Shown here one piece after another: positions 17,942 through 26,485 of a stretch of DNA of 64,000 nucleotides. Source of the DNA: Bacteroidota bacterium (GTDB lineage Bacteria > Bacteroidota > Bacteroidia > Flavobacteriales_D > Crocinitomicaceae). The DNA lies in the NCBI GenBank assembly GCA_030148165.1, contig JASBTZ010000003.1, positions 1,364,001 through 1,428,000 of the forward strand, given 5' to 3'. The position numbers and the translations under genes were made by a program. Numbering within the stretch: the first letter of the stretch is position 1; the number at the start of each line of letters is the position of its first letter. The notes under the pieces are model-generated. The model saw only the letters and a list, made by a program, of their open reading frames with translations, ran no database searches and was not told where the DNA came from.

Positions 17942-18853
17942 ATGGTAGAAATTACACATAAGAATACTACACTGCGCACCGCGGTTGCAGAAGGCATTGT
18001 AAAAGTTAGCAGACAGGAAACAATCGATTCAATCCTTAACAAATCTGTTCCCAAAGGCGATGTCTTCGAAATGGCAAAAACAGCCGGACTATTTGCAGTA
18101 AAGAAAACTTCAGACATGATACCTGATTGTCATCCCTTACCGGTTGAATATACCCATGTGGATTATGAAATAGAAGGCTTATCCGTTAGAATTAAAATGG
18201 AAGTAAAGGCAATCTACCGAACTGGAGTTGAAGTAGAAGCCATGCATGGAGTAAGTGTTGTAGCTTTGACTATGTACGACATGCTCAAACCTATCGATAA
18301 AGGTGTTGAAATCAACAACATTCGATTGGTTTCAAAAAAAGGAGGGAAATCGGACTGGAAAAAATATGCTGATCAAGGACTTAATGCGGCAGTGATCGTT
18401 TGTTCAGATACCATTTCAGCCGGGTCAAAGGAGGATCGATCAGGCAAAATCATTAAAGAGAAATTAGAAGGCTTTGGTGTAAATGTAGCCGACTACACAG
18501 TGATTCCGGATGAAGTTGAGGACATTCAAAAGGTTCTTAATTCACACGTGGCGAAAGAAACAAATCTAATTATTTATACAGGTGGGACAGGATTATCAGT
18601 TAGGGATGTCACACCCGAAGCACTGGAAGACTTACTCGACCGCCGTATTCCTGGAGTTGAGGAAGCTATCCGTAGTTATGGACAGGAGCGCACACCTCTC
18701 GCTATGCTTTCAAGAAGTGTCGCTGGTGTTAAAGGAAAATCGTTGGTTTTAGCGCTACCCGGTTCTTCCAAAGGTGTGGAAGAATCAATGGATGCTGTTT
18801 TTCCGTCTTTACTACATCTGTTTAAAATATTCAGGGGGGCTCGTCACGATTAA
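17942..18853 (+). CDS. moaCB: Bifunctional MoaC-MoaB/MogA molybdopterin protein
   Basis: 303 residues with two domains. Residues 1-150 are MoaC (KTSDMIPDCHPLPVEY, GVEVEAMHGVSVVALTMYDM), the partner of MoaA in making cyclic pyranopterin monophosphate. Residues 150-303 are MogA/MoaB-like (VIVCSDTISAGSKEDRSG, IYTGGTGLSVRDVTPEA, LALPGSSKGVEES), the molybdopterin adenylyltransferase. Natural MoaC-MoaB fusions exist in Bacteroidota. It closes the core operon; moaA is separate at 30723. Confidence 0.94.
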   Translation: MVEITHKNTTLRTAVAEGIVKVSRQETIDSILNKSVPKGDVFEMAKTAGLFAVKKTSDMIPDCHPLPVEYTHVDYEIEGLSVRIKMEVKAIYRTGVEVEAMHGVSVVALTMYDMLKPIDKGVEINNIRLVSKKGGKSDWKKYADQGLNAAVIVCSDTISAGSKEDRSGKIIKEKLEGFGVNVADYTVIPDEVEDIQKVLNSHVAKETNLIIYTGGTGLSVRDVTPEALEDLLDRRIPGVEEAIRSYGQERTPLAMLSRSVAGVKGKSLVLALPGSSKGVEESMDAVFPSLLHLFKIFRGARHD

Positions 18854-18901
18854 GTTTATAGGTGGAATTGATGCAACAATTGTTAGCTTGCAAAAGAAGA
18901 A

Positions 18902-19312
18902 ATGAGCGTTTATAATTATAATAGTAATCATAAGGTAATTACCGCTATGGTGTTAATTGCTGGCATTTCTATGTTTCATTTCTTACGAAAGGAAGAAAGC
19001 GAAAACGACAAAACGTATGAAAACGGACAAATCAAATATAGTGGCAGTAAACAAGATGAACTTAACCACGGTGTTTGGACATGGTATTTTCCTGATGGGT
19101 CCAAAATGATCGAAGGTCGTTTTATTAAAGGCAAACGAGAAGGTCTTTGGAAGAACTATTACCCCAACGGTCAAATTCAAATGATTTCAAGTTATCATGA
19201 AAATCATTTACAAGGTACCTTAACAACGTACGACTCTCTTGGGGTTGTACTGAAATCATATGAATATCGAATGGATACGATATACAAAGAGCTTACAACT
19301 GAATCACTGTAA
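18902..19312 (+). CDS. MORN-repeat protein, membrane anchored
   Basis: 136 residues. A hydrophobic N-terminal segment (about 12-27) is followed by three MORN_2-type repeats with the pattern YENGQIKYSGS, YFPDGSKMIEGRF and YYPNGQIQMISSY. These are often surface or periplasmic proteins in Bacteroidota, with toxin/antitoxin-like or structural roles. The function is unknown. It lies 48 nt after the molybdopterin operon and may be co-transcribed. Its stop codon is inside the terminator hairpin at 19286-19319. Confidence 0.75.
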   Translation: MSVYNYNSNHKVITAMVLIAGISMFHFLRKEESENDKTYENGQIKYSGSKQDELNHGVWTWYFPDGSKMIEGRFIKGKREGLWKNYYPNGQIQMISSYHENHLQGTLTTYDSLGVVLKSYEYRMDTIYKELTTESL

Positions 19313-19319
19313 GCTCTTT
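19286..19319. terminator. Terminator between convergent genes, overlapping a stop codon
   Basis: A 12-bp perfect stem AAAGAGCTTACA / TGTAAGCTCTTT with a 10-nt loop. It includes the stop codon of the MORN gene and is flanked by A/T runs. It probably ends transcription from the moeA side and perhaps also from the convergent gene at 19348. Confidence 0.75.
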
Positions 19320-19347
19320 ATTATTAACCATCAACCTAATTTCTTTG

Positions 19348-19806
19348 CTAAAGTGGCAGTTCAAAACTAGTTTTCCATTTCTCTTTAGTAAACGTATTCA
19401 CGCATGTAACCCACATGAAATTGTGATCACCTTCTTTCTTCATCCATCTATCGGTAATATGGCCTGCATCACCTTTCTCATTCTTTAGTTGATCACCAAT
19501 ACGGGGTAAAAAAGGATATAAAATAGTGAGTCTTTCTTCTTGAGTTTTCACTAAAGTGGTAGCTGTTTCGAATATAATTTCTTCAAATTTTTCAGCAACC
19601 ATTTCTTCGTTCATTTCATCCTTTGCTTCTTCTTTCAGATTAGCCGACCAGTTAAAGAAAAGATCTGTTGCTTTTCTTCTTAGTTCAGGTCTAATATAAG
19701 TTGGGAAAGGTGAACGAATATGTTCACGATCGTTGAACCAGAAATCAAATGTCTGTTCAACTAATTCACTTCTTTCTACTGTATCTTTTAATAGTTCGTT
19801 CATCAT
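19348..19806 (-). CDS. Conserved-looking protein in Ric operon, unknown function
   Basis: 152 residues, acidic and helix-rich, with no signal peptide or membrane segment. Visible features are a Trp/Phe-rich N-terminal stretch TFDFWFNDRE, YIRPELRRKATDLFFNW, and a C-terminal MWVTCVNTFTKEKW. I do not recognise the family. It is not an obvious globin or hemerythrin. It lies 19 nt downstream of ric in a three-gene unit (doxX-like, ric, this gene) whose promoter has the FNR-like geometry, so a role in anaerobic or nitrosative stress is a reasonable inference. Confidence 0.7.
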   Translation of the reverse strand: MMNELLKDTVERSELVEQTFDFWFNDREHIRSPFPTYIRPELRRKATDLFFNWSANLKEEAKDEMNEEMVAEKFEEIIFETATTLVKTQEERLTILYPFLPRIGDQLKNEKGDAGHITDRWMKKEGDHNFMWVTCVNTFTKEKWKTSFELPL

Positions 19807-19825
19807 ATCTGATAAGATTAGTTAA

Positions 19826-20533
19826 TTACAGCTTCATCGCCTTCGGAAACAATATATTATTTTCCAGATGTATGTGATGATGAAGGTCTGCTTCGAATTC
19901 TTTCAACACTTTATATACTACTGTATAGGTCGCGCATGCACCTTTAGGAAGTTCAAATCCATTCGTCAAATCTCTAATCTGCTTCATGAAATCACCAGCA
20001 ATATCATGCTCCATTTCCATTCTTGAAATTGGATGTTCTATGGAGCTCCCACTAAACGTCGAGTCGTCGTCTCTTGATAATGAAATGATTGCCGGAAATA
20101 GTATCATTTCTTCCTTCTGCATATGAGATAACAATTCATCCTTCAACTTCCCGAATATTTCTTTTATTTCGATCAATTCCGGTCTCCAACCACCATGCAC
20201 CATTGCCACTTTAGAAACCAATGGCTCTAATTCCGTCAACGTCTCATTCGTGTACTTATGATGTTTATTGACAATAAAAGCAATTAACTGATCCAGGGGT
20301 AGCTCATTGAAGTCTGGTAAATCTGATGGGGCTTCATCCAGAATATATAACTGTTCAAGCACCCCCGCTAAATCAACCCCTGCTTCATTACATGCTTGCT
20401 CCACAGAAATATTCCCGCCACAGCAGAAGTCAATTCCATTTGATCGAAAAACCATTGCTTTTCGATAATCCCGGGCAACAATCTTACCCACTGTTAATTT
20501 TAAATAATCATTCTTTTCAACAACCTCTTTCAT
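19826..20533 (-). CDS. ric: Iron-sulfur cluster repair di-iron protein (Ric/ScdA/YtfE)
   Basis: 235 residues. The N-terminal ScdA_N domain has VGKIVARDYRKAMVFRSNGIDFCCGG. A hemerythrin-like domain follows with His/Glu ligands in NKHHKYTNETL, MVHGG, LLSHMQKEEMILFP, MEMEHD and HHHIHLENNILFPKA. Ric proteins restore Fe-S clusters damaged by NO or peroxide, and are typically induced with NO reductase. It lies between the DoxX-like gene and the 152-residue unknown, in a unit under an FNR-like promoter. Confidence 0.95.
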   Translation of the reverse strand: MKEVVEKNDYLKLTVGKIVARDYRKAMVFRSNGIDFCCGGNISVEQACNEAGVDLAGVLEQLYILDEAPSDLPDFNELPLDQLIAFIVNKHHKYTNETLTELEPLVSKVAMVHGGWRPELIEIKEIFGKLKDELLSHMQKEEMILFPAIISLSRDDDSTFSGSSIEHPISRMEMEHDIAGDFMKQIRDLTNGFELPKGACATYTVVYKVLKEFEADLHHHIHLENNILFPKAMKL

Positions 20534-20574
20534 CTCTACTAATTTTAATTAATATTTATTTAAATAAACTGATC

Positions 20575-20985
20575 TTATAAATTTACCTCTATGATATCTA
20601 CGTCTATACCGAAAATATCGATCAGCGAATGGAACCCAACTCCTGCCAGGAGGAAAATGATGAGTATATTCAGAAAGAACATATTTATCTCATCTCTTCT
20701 TAGGTGAACTACACCTGCCCCTGCCATCACCATAGCTAAGCCTGTTGCAGCCATTGGTGTTAATATTGGTAAAATATCCAGTCGCCAGGGAACTACTAAG
20801 CCAATTGCACCTATAACCTCCAGAAATCCAAAAAACTTCAGTTTAGAAACAGTATAATCATGCGCCCAAGTCACCCTCTTTTCGATTTTTTCAATAGGTA
20901 AAAACATTTTTAGACTTCCAAAATACAAGAAGACTACAGCAAGCCCTATTTGAATAGCCCAAATAACTGTGTTCATAATATCCAT
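20575..20985 (-). CDS. DoxX-family membrane protein
   Basis: About 136 residues from the ATG at 20985. TTG at 20994 and ATG at 20976 are alternatives. Four hydrophobic segments with the DoxX pattern QIGLAVVFLYFGSLKM, FFGFLEVIGAIGLVVPW and MAATGLAMVMAGAG. DoxX-like proteins often accompany redox or sulfur stress genes; their activity here is unknown. First gene of the ric operon. Two palindromes of the ATGAT type lie upstream. Confidence 0.8.
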   Translation of the reverse strand: MDIMNTVIWAIQIGLAVVFLYFGSLKMFLPIEKIEKRVTWAHDYTVSKLKFFGFLEVIGAIGLVVPWRLDILPILTPMAATGLAMVMAGAGVVHLRRDEINMFFLNILIIFLLAGVGFHSLIDIFGIDVDIIEVNL

Positions 20986-21024
20986 TTCATTCAATTTTAA
21001 AGTGACTAATAACTTAATATTTAT

Positions 21025-21038
21025 ATGATTAGCATCAC
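21025..21038. promoter_or_regulatory. Secondary FNR-like palindrome before the ric operon
   Basis: ATGATTAGCATCAC, core TGAT-N4-ATCA. No -7 element is found at the expected spacing on either strand. It may be an auxiliary or repressive site between the promoter below and the DoxX-like gene. Confidence 0.5.
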
Positions 21039-21079
21039 ATACTACGCTTAGGATATCGAGCCTTTCGCGACATATACAA

Positions 21080-21123
21080 CAAAAATAATACTGAGTCTAG
21101 TCAATATATATGATATATATCAT
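21080..21123 (-). promoter_or_regulatory. FNR-like operator and promoter of the doxX-ric operon
   Basis: Perfect palindrome ATGATATATATCAT at 21110-21123, identical to the one before moeA. On the minus strand an exact -7 element TATTTTTG occupies 21087-21080, with its G 36.5 bp from the palindrome centre. Transcription would start near 21074, giving a leader of about 90 nt. Confidence 0.75.
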
Positions 21124-21131
21124 CTTTATCT

Positions 21132-21175
21132 CAATTTCATATCATATTAAAAAAAATATTAGGCCAATACTTTTA
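21132..21175 (+). promoter_or_regulatory. Degenerate FNR-like half-site and promoter of narK1
   Basis: CAATTTCATATCAT at 21132-21145 keeps one half-site (ATCAT) of the palindrome. A near-consensus -7 element TACTTTTA lies at 21168-21175, again 36.5 bp from the centre. The stronger site at 21110-21123 is 22 bp further upstream (about two helical turns) and could assist. Confidence 0.5.
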
Positions 21176-21195
21176 CTTCAAGAAATTATATGATT

Positions 21196-23160
21196 ATGAA
21201 AGAACAGGACAAATTCAGGTTATTTGATTTTAAACAAGAGCGAGTTAGGGTGCTACACTACACATGGATCGCATTTTTCCTTACATTTTTTGTTTGGTTT
21301 AATATGGCTCCCTTGAAGACGGCAATGGTTGATTCATTCAGCTTCTTGGATGCAGCAAACTTCAAATCTCTGTTATTATGTAACGTTGCACTAACAATTC
21401 CGGCACGTATCATTATTGGTGCATTAGTTGACAAGCACGGACCGCGGGTGGTCTTCTCGGGTCTAATGATCCTTACTGTAATCCCAGGATTATTATTCGC
21501 TTTTGGTAACTCCTTCTTACAGTTAGTTATCACACGTCTTCTCTTGAGCTCGATCGGTGCAGGCTTTGTGATTGGAATTAAAATGACTGACAACTGGTTC
21601 CCGCCTAAACACATTGGTCGTGCAGAAGGGTTTTATGCAGGTTGGGGTAACTTCGGTTCCGCAGCTGCTGCAGGATTGATCCCTGTAATTGGACTTTCCC
21701 TAATAGGTGGACAATTCGGTTGGAGATGGGCAATGGCCATCAGTAGCATTGTTACTGCAGCCTATGGTGTTTTCTACTACTTCGCTGTGAGAGATTATCC
21801 AACAGGAAAAGCTCCGAAAACGAAGACGAAAGGATCAAGCGAATTACCTGTTTCTTCCTATGCCGGACTTTTTAGTTCACTTTTTTGGGCAATCCCCTTA
21901 TATGCGGCGCTAGGTTTACTTGCGCGTAACTTACAGAAACAACAAATCATCGATCAGGAATATCGCGCAACTATCAATTACGAAAACACGGATCAATACT
22001 TTACAGATGCCGATGCTGTACAAACGTTGACGGTAGGAGGCGTTAATAATTTCTATGTAAAAGGCGACGAGGTTCGGCTTTATAAAAGTGATGATAAAAA
22101 CGAAGCGGCATACCTAATATATACGAAGGATAAAGATACGGTAGTAAGTGACGAGATTCGAGCAAGTTTTGAAGCAAGTAAGCGCGTAGAAGTTTATAAG
22201 AAAGGTAAGCTTAAAGTCAAGTACAAGAAAAAAGGATTCATGAAGAATTACGACATGCTTGCTATGCAAAAGAAGTATAACAAAACAGAAATACAAGAAG
22301 CATACGCATCGGCTGGATTAAGCGGGTTCTTTAAAGATGGAGAAGTGGTCAGAACATTTAAAAACATGTTTAGCCTCAAAACAATGTACATCATTTGGGT
22401 TATTCTTGGATTGTTCTATATCTACAAAGCCATATCTATATTACGATTCAATATTCCACGTCTAAAAGCCGGCATACCGGAAGAAGACAAATATCCATTC
22501 AGTAGTGTCGCAGCACTTAACACGACCTATTTTGCCAATTTCGGTGCGGAACTCGCGGTTGTCTCCATGTTACCAATGTTCTTTGAGGGCATCTTCAACA
22601 TGACACCTCAATTGGCAGGATTCATAGCGATGTCCTTTGCCTTTGTAAATCTCTTTGCGCGTCCGCTTGGTGGATATTTATCAGATAAAATGGGGTCACG
22701 GAAGAAAACGATGCTTATGTATATGATCGGTATCACACTAGGATTTTTCTTAATGGGATTGATCAGCAAAGTTTCAGGTGTTGATGCAGATGGCAAGACA
22801 CTATTAGCTCCAATGTTCGATGGAAACTGGTGGATCGTTGTCTCTGTTATAATCACCATGTTCTGTTCACTATTTGTGCAAGGTGCAGAAGGGGCAACAT
22901 TTGCAATGATTCCATCAATCAAAAAAGAGCACACCGGGAAAATAGCCGGAATGGCTGGAGCATATGGTAACGTTGGAGCCGTTGCCTATCTATTCATATT
23001 AACTCAAGTAGATTACAAAACTTTCTTCTTTATCCTCTCTCTTGGAGCCGGAATAAGTGTTATTGCTTGTTTCTTCCTGTTGAAAGAACCTAAAGGATCA
23101 TTTGGAGAAGAAGAGGAGCTGGAAGAAGATATAAATGTGCAAGAGCTGGAACCAGCTTAA
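21196..23160 (+). CDS. narK1: NarK-type nitrate/nitrite transporter with large central insertion
   Basis: About 654 residues, much longer than usual NarK (430-500). The start at 21196 is preferred because the ATG at 21190 is too near the predicted transcription start. It is an MFS protein with nitrate signatures IGIKMTDNWFPPKHIGRAEG...GWGNFGSA in the N-half and GMAGAYGNVGAVAYL in the C-half. Between the halves (about residues 223-424, counted from 21190) lie an extra hydrophobic segment, a charged 150-residue soluble region rich in Lys/Asp/Tyr, and a second extra hydrophobic segment. It probably moves nitrate in or nitrite out. narK2 follows 37 nt later. Confidence 0.9.
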   Translation: MKEQDKFRLFDFKQERVRVLHYTWIAFFLTFFVWFNMAPLKTAMVDSFSFLDAANFKSLLLCNVALTIPARIIIGALVDKHGPRVVFSGLMILTVIPGLLFAFGNSFLQLVITRLLLSSIGAGFVIGIKMTDNWFPPKHIGRAEGFYAGWGNFGSAAAAGLIPVIGLSLIGGQFGWRWAMAISSIVTAAYGVFYYFAVRDYPTGKAPKTKTKGSSELPVSSYAGLFSSLFWAIPLYAALGLLARNLQKQQIIDQEYRATINYENTDQYFTDADAVQTLTVGGVNNFYVKGDEVRLYKSDDKNEAAYLIYTKDKDTVVSDEIRASFEASKRVEVYKKGKLKVKYKKKGFMKNYDMLAMQKKYNKTEIQEAYASAGLSGFFKDGEVVRTFKNMFSLKTMYIIWVILGLFYIYKAISILRFNIPRLKAGIPEEDKYPFSSVAALNTTYFANFGAELAVVSMLPMFFEGIFNMTPQLAGFIAMSFAFVNLFARPLGGYLSDKMGSRKKTMLMYMIGITLGFFLMGLISKVSGVDADGKTLLAPMFDGNWWIVVSVIITMFCSLFVQGAEGATFAMIPSIKKEHTGKIAGMAGAYGNVGAVAYLFILTQVDYKTFFFILSLGAGISVIACFFLLKEPKGSFGEEEELEEDINVQELEPA

Positions 23161-23197
23161 AATAAGAACAAATAATTATTAATAAACCTAATATATT

Positions 23198-24826
23198 ATG
23201 AGTGTTAACATAGAAAAATGGGACGTTGAAGACGAAAGTTTCTGGCAGTCCACAGGAAAAAAAATAGCAAATAGAAACCTTTGGGCTTCTATCCCTGCTC
23301 TCTTACTCGCATTCGCCGTATGGATCATGTGGGGCGTGCTAGTAAAATACATGAAAGAGTTTGGTTTTAATTTTGGCATGACCGATGGATTAGAGCCAGG
23401 GTCCGATGCTTATAACGCCGCTTTAGCTGAGGTGAACAATCTGTACTATACATTACCTGCAATTGCTGGTCTGGCCGGAGCGACATTAAGACTTCCCAAC
23501 TCATTCCTGATTTCCCTGGGAGGTGGTAGAAATGTGATTTTCTTAACTACCGCTTTACTATTGATACCGGCAATTGGTACCGGAATTGCTTTGAGCGACA
23601 TTAACTCGCCATATTTGTTATTCGCTTCAATGGCACTGCTTTCGGGATTTGGTGGAGGTAACTTCTCCTCTTCGATGAGTAACATTAGTTTCTTCTTCCC
23701 TAAGAGAATGCAAGGTTACTCTTTAGGAATGAACGCTGGTCTTGGTAACCTGGGGGTTGCTGTGATGCAGAAATTAATTCCATTCGTAGTAACCTTCTCA
23801 TTGTTTGGAGGAACTGCCGGAGCTATCGCAACAGCAAAAGGAGCTCCATTCGAAGGAATGCAGAATGCCGCATGGGTTTGGGTTCCATTGATTGCGATTT
23901 CATCATTAGTTGCCCTCACTCGAATGAACAATGTTTCCACAGGAACACCTAGCATGCCTAGTACAGCCTCCGGATTATCAAAGACATTCTATATGGTTTT
24001 GCTCGGCCTTATCTCCGCTGGTGTAGGAGCTTATTTACTTATTGGTCTCCCTTGGGGCAACTGGGGATTGAAGGATACAGCGATGTGGATCGTTCTGCCA
24101 ATCGTAATTATTTTGGCCGTTTTGTTAATGAAGCATGCAACGCCGGGAGAGATCAAAGGAAATTTGAAGAAACAATTTTCAATCCTAGGCGATAAGCACA
24201 ACTGGATCATGACTATTATCTATACCATGACTTTCGGGTCGTTTATTGGTTATTCAATGGTATTCCCAAAATTGGCGCAAGATATCTTTGTATATACGAA
24301 CCCGGCAGATCCTGAATGGGCGAATCCACATGCTCCAAACATTATGCTTTGGGCATTTTTAGGACCTGCGTTTGGAGCCTTGATACGACCAGTTGGAGGT
24401 ATTATTTCAGATAAAGTAAATAGCGGAGCCAAAGTAACCATGTGGAGTACAATCTTCCAGATTATTGCAGCACTTAGTGTAGCTTACTTTGTTGTACAGG
24501 CTAAAGGATCAGATTCACCTGAGCAATACTGGTGGCCGTTCTTCGCATGCTTTATGGTCTTGTTCTTATGTACAGGGATCGGAAATGGATCAACATTTAG
24601 AAGTATTCCTTACATCTTCTCTAAAGAAAAAGCAGGTCCTGTACTAGGATGGACAGCTGCCATTGCTGCCTACGGAGCATTCATTATTCCAAAGGTATTC
24701 GGTCAACAAGTTAAGGCCGGACATGCAGAATATGCACTGTATGGATTTGCGGTTTACTATGTGATCTGTCTTATCCTTAACTGGTGGTATTACCAGGGTC
24801 CTAAGCGCGAATTTGATAACCCATAA
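23198..24826 (+). CDS. narK2: Second NarK-type nitrate/nitrite transporter
   Basis: 542 residues, twelve or more hydrophobic segments. The nitrate signatures are GFGGGNFSSSMSNISFFFP with GYSLGMNAGLGNLGVAVMQ in the N-half, and GNGSTFRSIPYIFSKEKAG with AAYGAFIIP in the C-half. It belongs to a different NarK subtype from the gene before it. Paired NarK1-NarK2 genes or fusions (proton symport plus nitrate/nitrite antiport) are common in denitrifiers, so the two may start and sustain nitrate respiration together. Confidence 0.93.
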   Translation: MSVNIEKWDVEDESFWQSTGKKIANRNLWASIPALLLAFAVWIMWGVLVKYMKEFGFNFGMTDGLEPGSDAYNAALAEVNNLYYTLPAIAGLAGATLRLPNSFLISLGGGRNVIFLTTALLLIPAIGTGIALSDINSPYLLFASMALLSGFGGGNFSSSMSNISFFFPKRMQGYSLGMNAGLGNLGVAVMQKLIPFVVTFSLFGGTAGAIATAKGAPFEGMQNAAWVWVPLIAISSLVALTRMNNVSTGTPSMPSTASGLSKTFYMVLLGLISAGVGAYLLIGLPWGNWGLKDTAMWIVLPIVIILAVLLMKHATPGEIKGNLKKQFSILGDKHNWIMTIIYTMTFGSFIGYSMVFPKLAQDIFVYTNPADPEWANPHAPNIMLWAFLGPAFGALIRPVGGIISDKVNSGAKVTMWSTIFQIIAALSVAYFVVQAKGSDSPEQYWWPFFACFMVLFLCTGIGNGSTFRSIPYIFSKEKAGPVLGWTAAIAAYGAFIIPKVFGQQVKAGHAEYALYGFAVYYVICLILNWWYYQGPKREFDNP

Positions 24827-24836
24827 ATAAATCAAC

Positions 24837-24873
24837 TGTGGAGCAGTTGAATATATAGATCAACTGCTCCACA
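24837..24873. terminator. Long hairpin between narK2 and the porin gene
   Basis: Perfect 14-bp stem TGTGGAGCAGTTGA / TCAACTGCTCCACA with a 9-nt AT loop, followed by TTTCTTAAAATAAAA. It starts 11 nt after the narK2 stop. It may be a terminator or an mRNA stabiliser that sets different levels of transporter and porin message. No separate promoter is obvious in the 23 nt left before the porin ATG. Confidence 0.6.
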
Positions 24874-24896
24874 TTTCTTAAAATAAAACAACTGTT

Positions 24897-26327
24897 ATGA
24901 AAAATTTCAAAAAACTAGTATTAACGGGTATCGCAGGACTAATTACAGCGACATCATTTGGTCAATTTACCTTAACGGGTGAAGTAAGGCCAAGGGCCGA
25001 GTTCCGAAATGGTTACAAAAAGCCTATGGACTCGTCTCAAACAAATGCATTCTTTATTGATCAAAGAACGAGGGTTAACTTTGGATACAAGCATGCTGAT
25101 TACGAATTCTTCGTTGCGTTACAGGATATTCGTGTTTGGGGTGCGACAGCTCAGTTAAATACCTCAGATGCATTTCTTGCTGTTCACGAAGCATGGGGAA
25201 AGGCTTACCTGAACAAAGATTGGGGTCTTAAATTTGGTCGTCAGGAAATCAAATATGATGACCATCGAATCTTTGGTAACGTGGGCTGGGCGCAACAAGC
25301 GAGAAGTCACGATGGTGTACTACTGCAATATGCCAAAGATGATTCTAAGTTAGATCTAGGAGTTATATTCAATCAGTCCACGGCCGGTCTGGTAGGTACT
25401 GACTATACTGGTCCAAGTAGTTATCGGGATATGTATTATGCGTGGTACAATAATAAGTTCGGTGATAAGGTAGAAATGAGCTTGTTAGGAATGATGCTTG
25501 GTCGACAAGTAGATCACATCGATACAGCAGGTAATCCATATAAAACGATTAATTACGTAGCAACCTTGGGAACGCATACTAAGTTCAATTTCGATAAACT
25601 GAAAATTAACTTCAACGGCTTCTTCCAGACAGGATCAGATGTCAACAGTTACACCGATTCAGATGGTGTTGAAGGGGCAATGGATTACTCAGCTTACTTG
25701 ATCGGATTGGATTTGAATTATGCGATCTCGAAAGAGTTTAGTGCAGGATTAGGCTATGAAGCGCAATCAGGTCAAACAAGAACTGATACAACTGATGGTT
25801 ACAACAGTGTTAACCATACTTTCAACCCTTGGTTTGGAACGAACCACAAGTTTAATGGCTTTATGGATTATTTCTATGTTGGAAGCGGACATGGCGCAGC
25901 CGGCCTGCAGGATGCTTATCTAAGATTAAAGTATAAAAAAGGTAAGTGGGCATTCGGACTTGACGCACACATGTTCTTGACCGGATTGGGTGTTGAGATT
26001 CTTGACAATGACACATACATATCCGAATTTAATAAGAAGATCACCGCAGGTGATGCTGCAGGTGCAGCCGCATTGGATCCACGTGATTTCACATATGATT
26101 CCGGACTTGGAACAGAGCTTGATTTTCAAATTAACACGCAAATAAATAAAAGCGTAAAATTACAAGCAGGTTTTTCATACATGATGGCAACCGAAACCTT
26201 GTATTATTTAAAAGGAGTTCAATATTATAACATCGATGGTGCTGGAAACATGGCAGAGAGAGATGTTCCAGCTAACACTTGGGGTTATATAATGATTACA
26301 TTCAAACCCGATTTTTTAAAAGAATAA
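24897..26327 (+). CDS. Outer-membrane beta-barrel of the alginate-export (AlgE-like) type, probable nitrate porin
   Basis: 476 residues with a signal peptide (cleavage near TATSFGQ) and alternating-residue beta strands throughout. The N-terminal GEVRPRAEFRNGY, FFIDQRTRVNFGYK, FKFGRQEIKYDDHR-like and GNVGWAQQARSHDG segments match the alginate-export fold used widely as a general porin in Bacteroidota. It ends with a hydrophobic strand (YIMITFKPDF). Its position after two nitrate transporters and before a terminator suggests that it lets nitrate or nitrite across the outer membrane; no alginate genes are nearby. Confidence 0.85.
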   Translation: MKNFKKLVLTGIAGLITATSFGQFTLTGEVRPRAEFRNGYKKPMDSSQTNAFFIDQRTRVNFGYKHADYEFFVALQDIRVWGATAQLNTSDAFLAVHEAWGKAYLNKDWGLKFGRQEIKYDDHRIFGNVGWAQQARSHDGVLLQYAKDDSKLDLGVIFNQSTAGLVGTDYTGPSSYRDMYYAWYNNKFGDKVEMSLLGMMLGRQVDHIDTAGNPYKTINYVATLGTHTKFNFDKLKINFNGFFQTGSDVNSYTDSDGVEGAMDYSAYLIGLDLNYAISKEFSAGLGYEAQSGQTRTDTTDGYNSVNHTFNPWFGTNHKFNGFMDYFYVGSGHGAAGLQDAYLRLKYKKGKWAFGLDAHMFLTGLGVEILDNDTYISEFNKKITAGDAAGAAALDPRDFTYDSGLGTELDFQINTQINKSVKLQAGFSYMMATETLYYLKGVQYYNIDGAGNMAERDVPANTWGYIMITFKPDFLKE

Positions 26328-26356
26328 GACATAATAGTAGTTTGGGTTAAAGAAAA

Positions 26357-26379
26357 GGGAGGCAATTGAATTGCCTCCC
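26357..26379 (+). terminator. Terminator after the porin gene
   Basis: GGGAGGCAA / TTGCCTCCC stem with a 5-nt loop, followed by TTACTACTTT. It lies about 30 nt after the porin stop and closes the narK1-narK2-porin unit. Confidence 0.75.
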
Positions 26380-26485
26380 TTACTACTTTACATCTATTCA
26401 AGAGATGAAGACTTGTCGAAATATTAATTGATGTAAAATGTTTTTATAATAGTAATAATCTACCATACTTTTTCTTCCTAATTAG

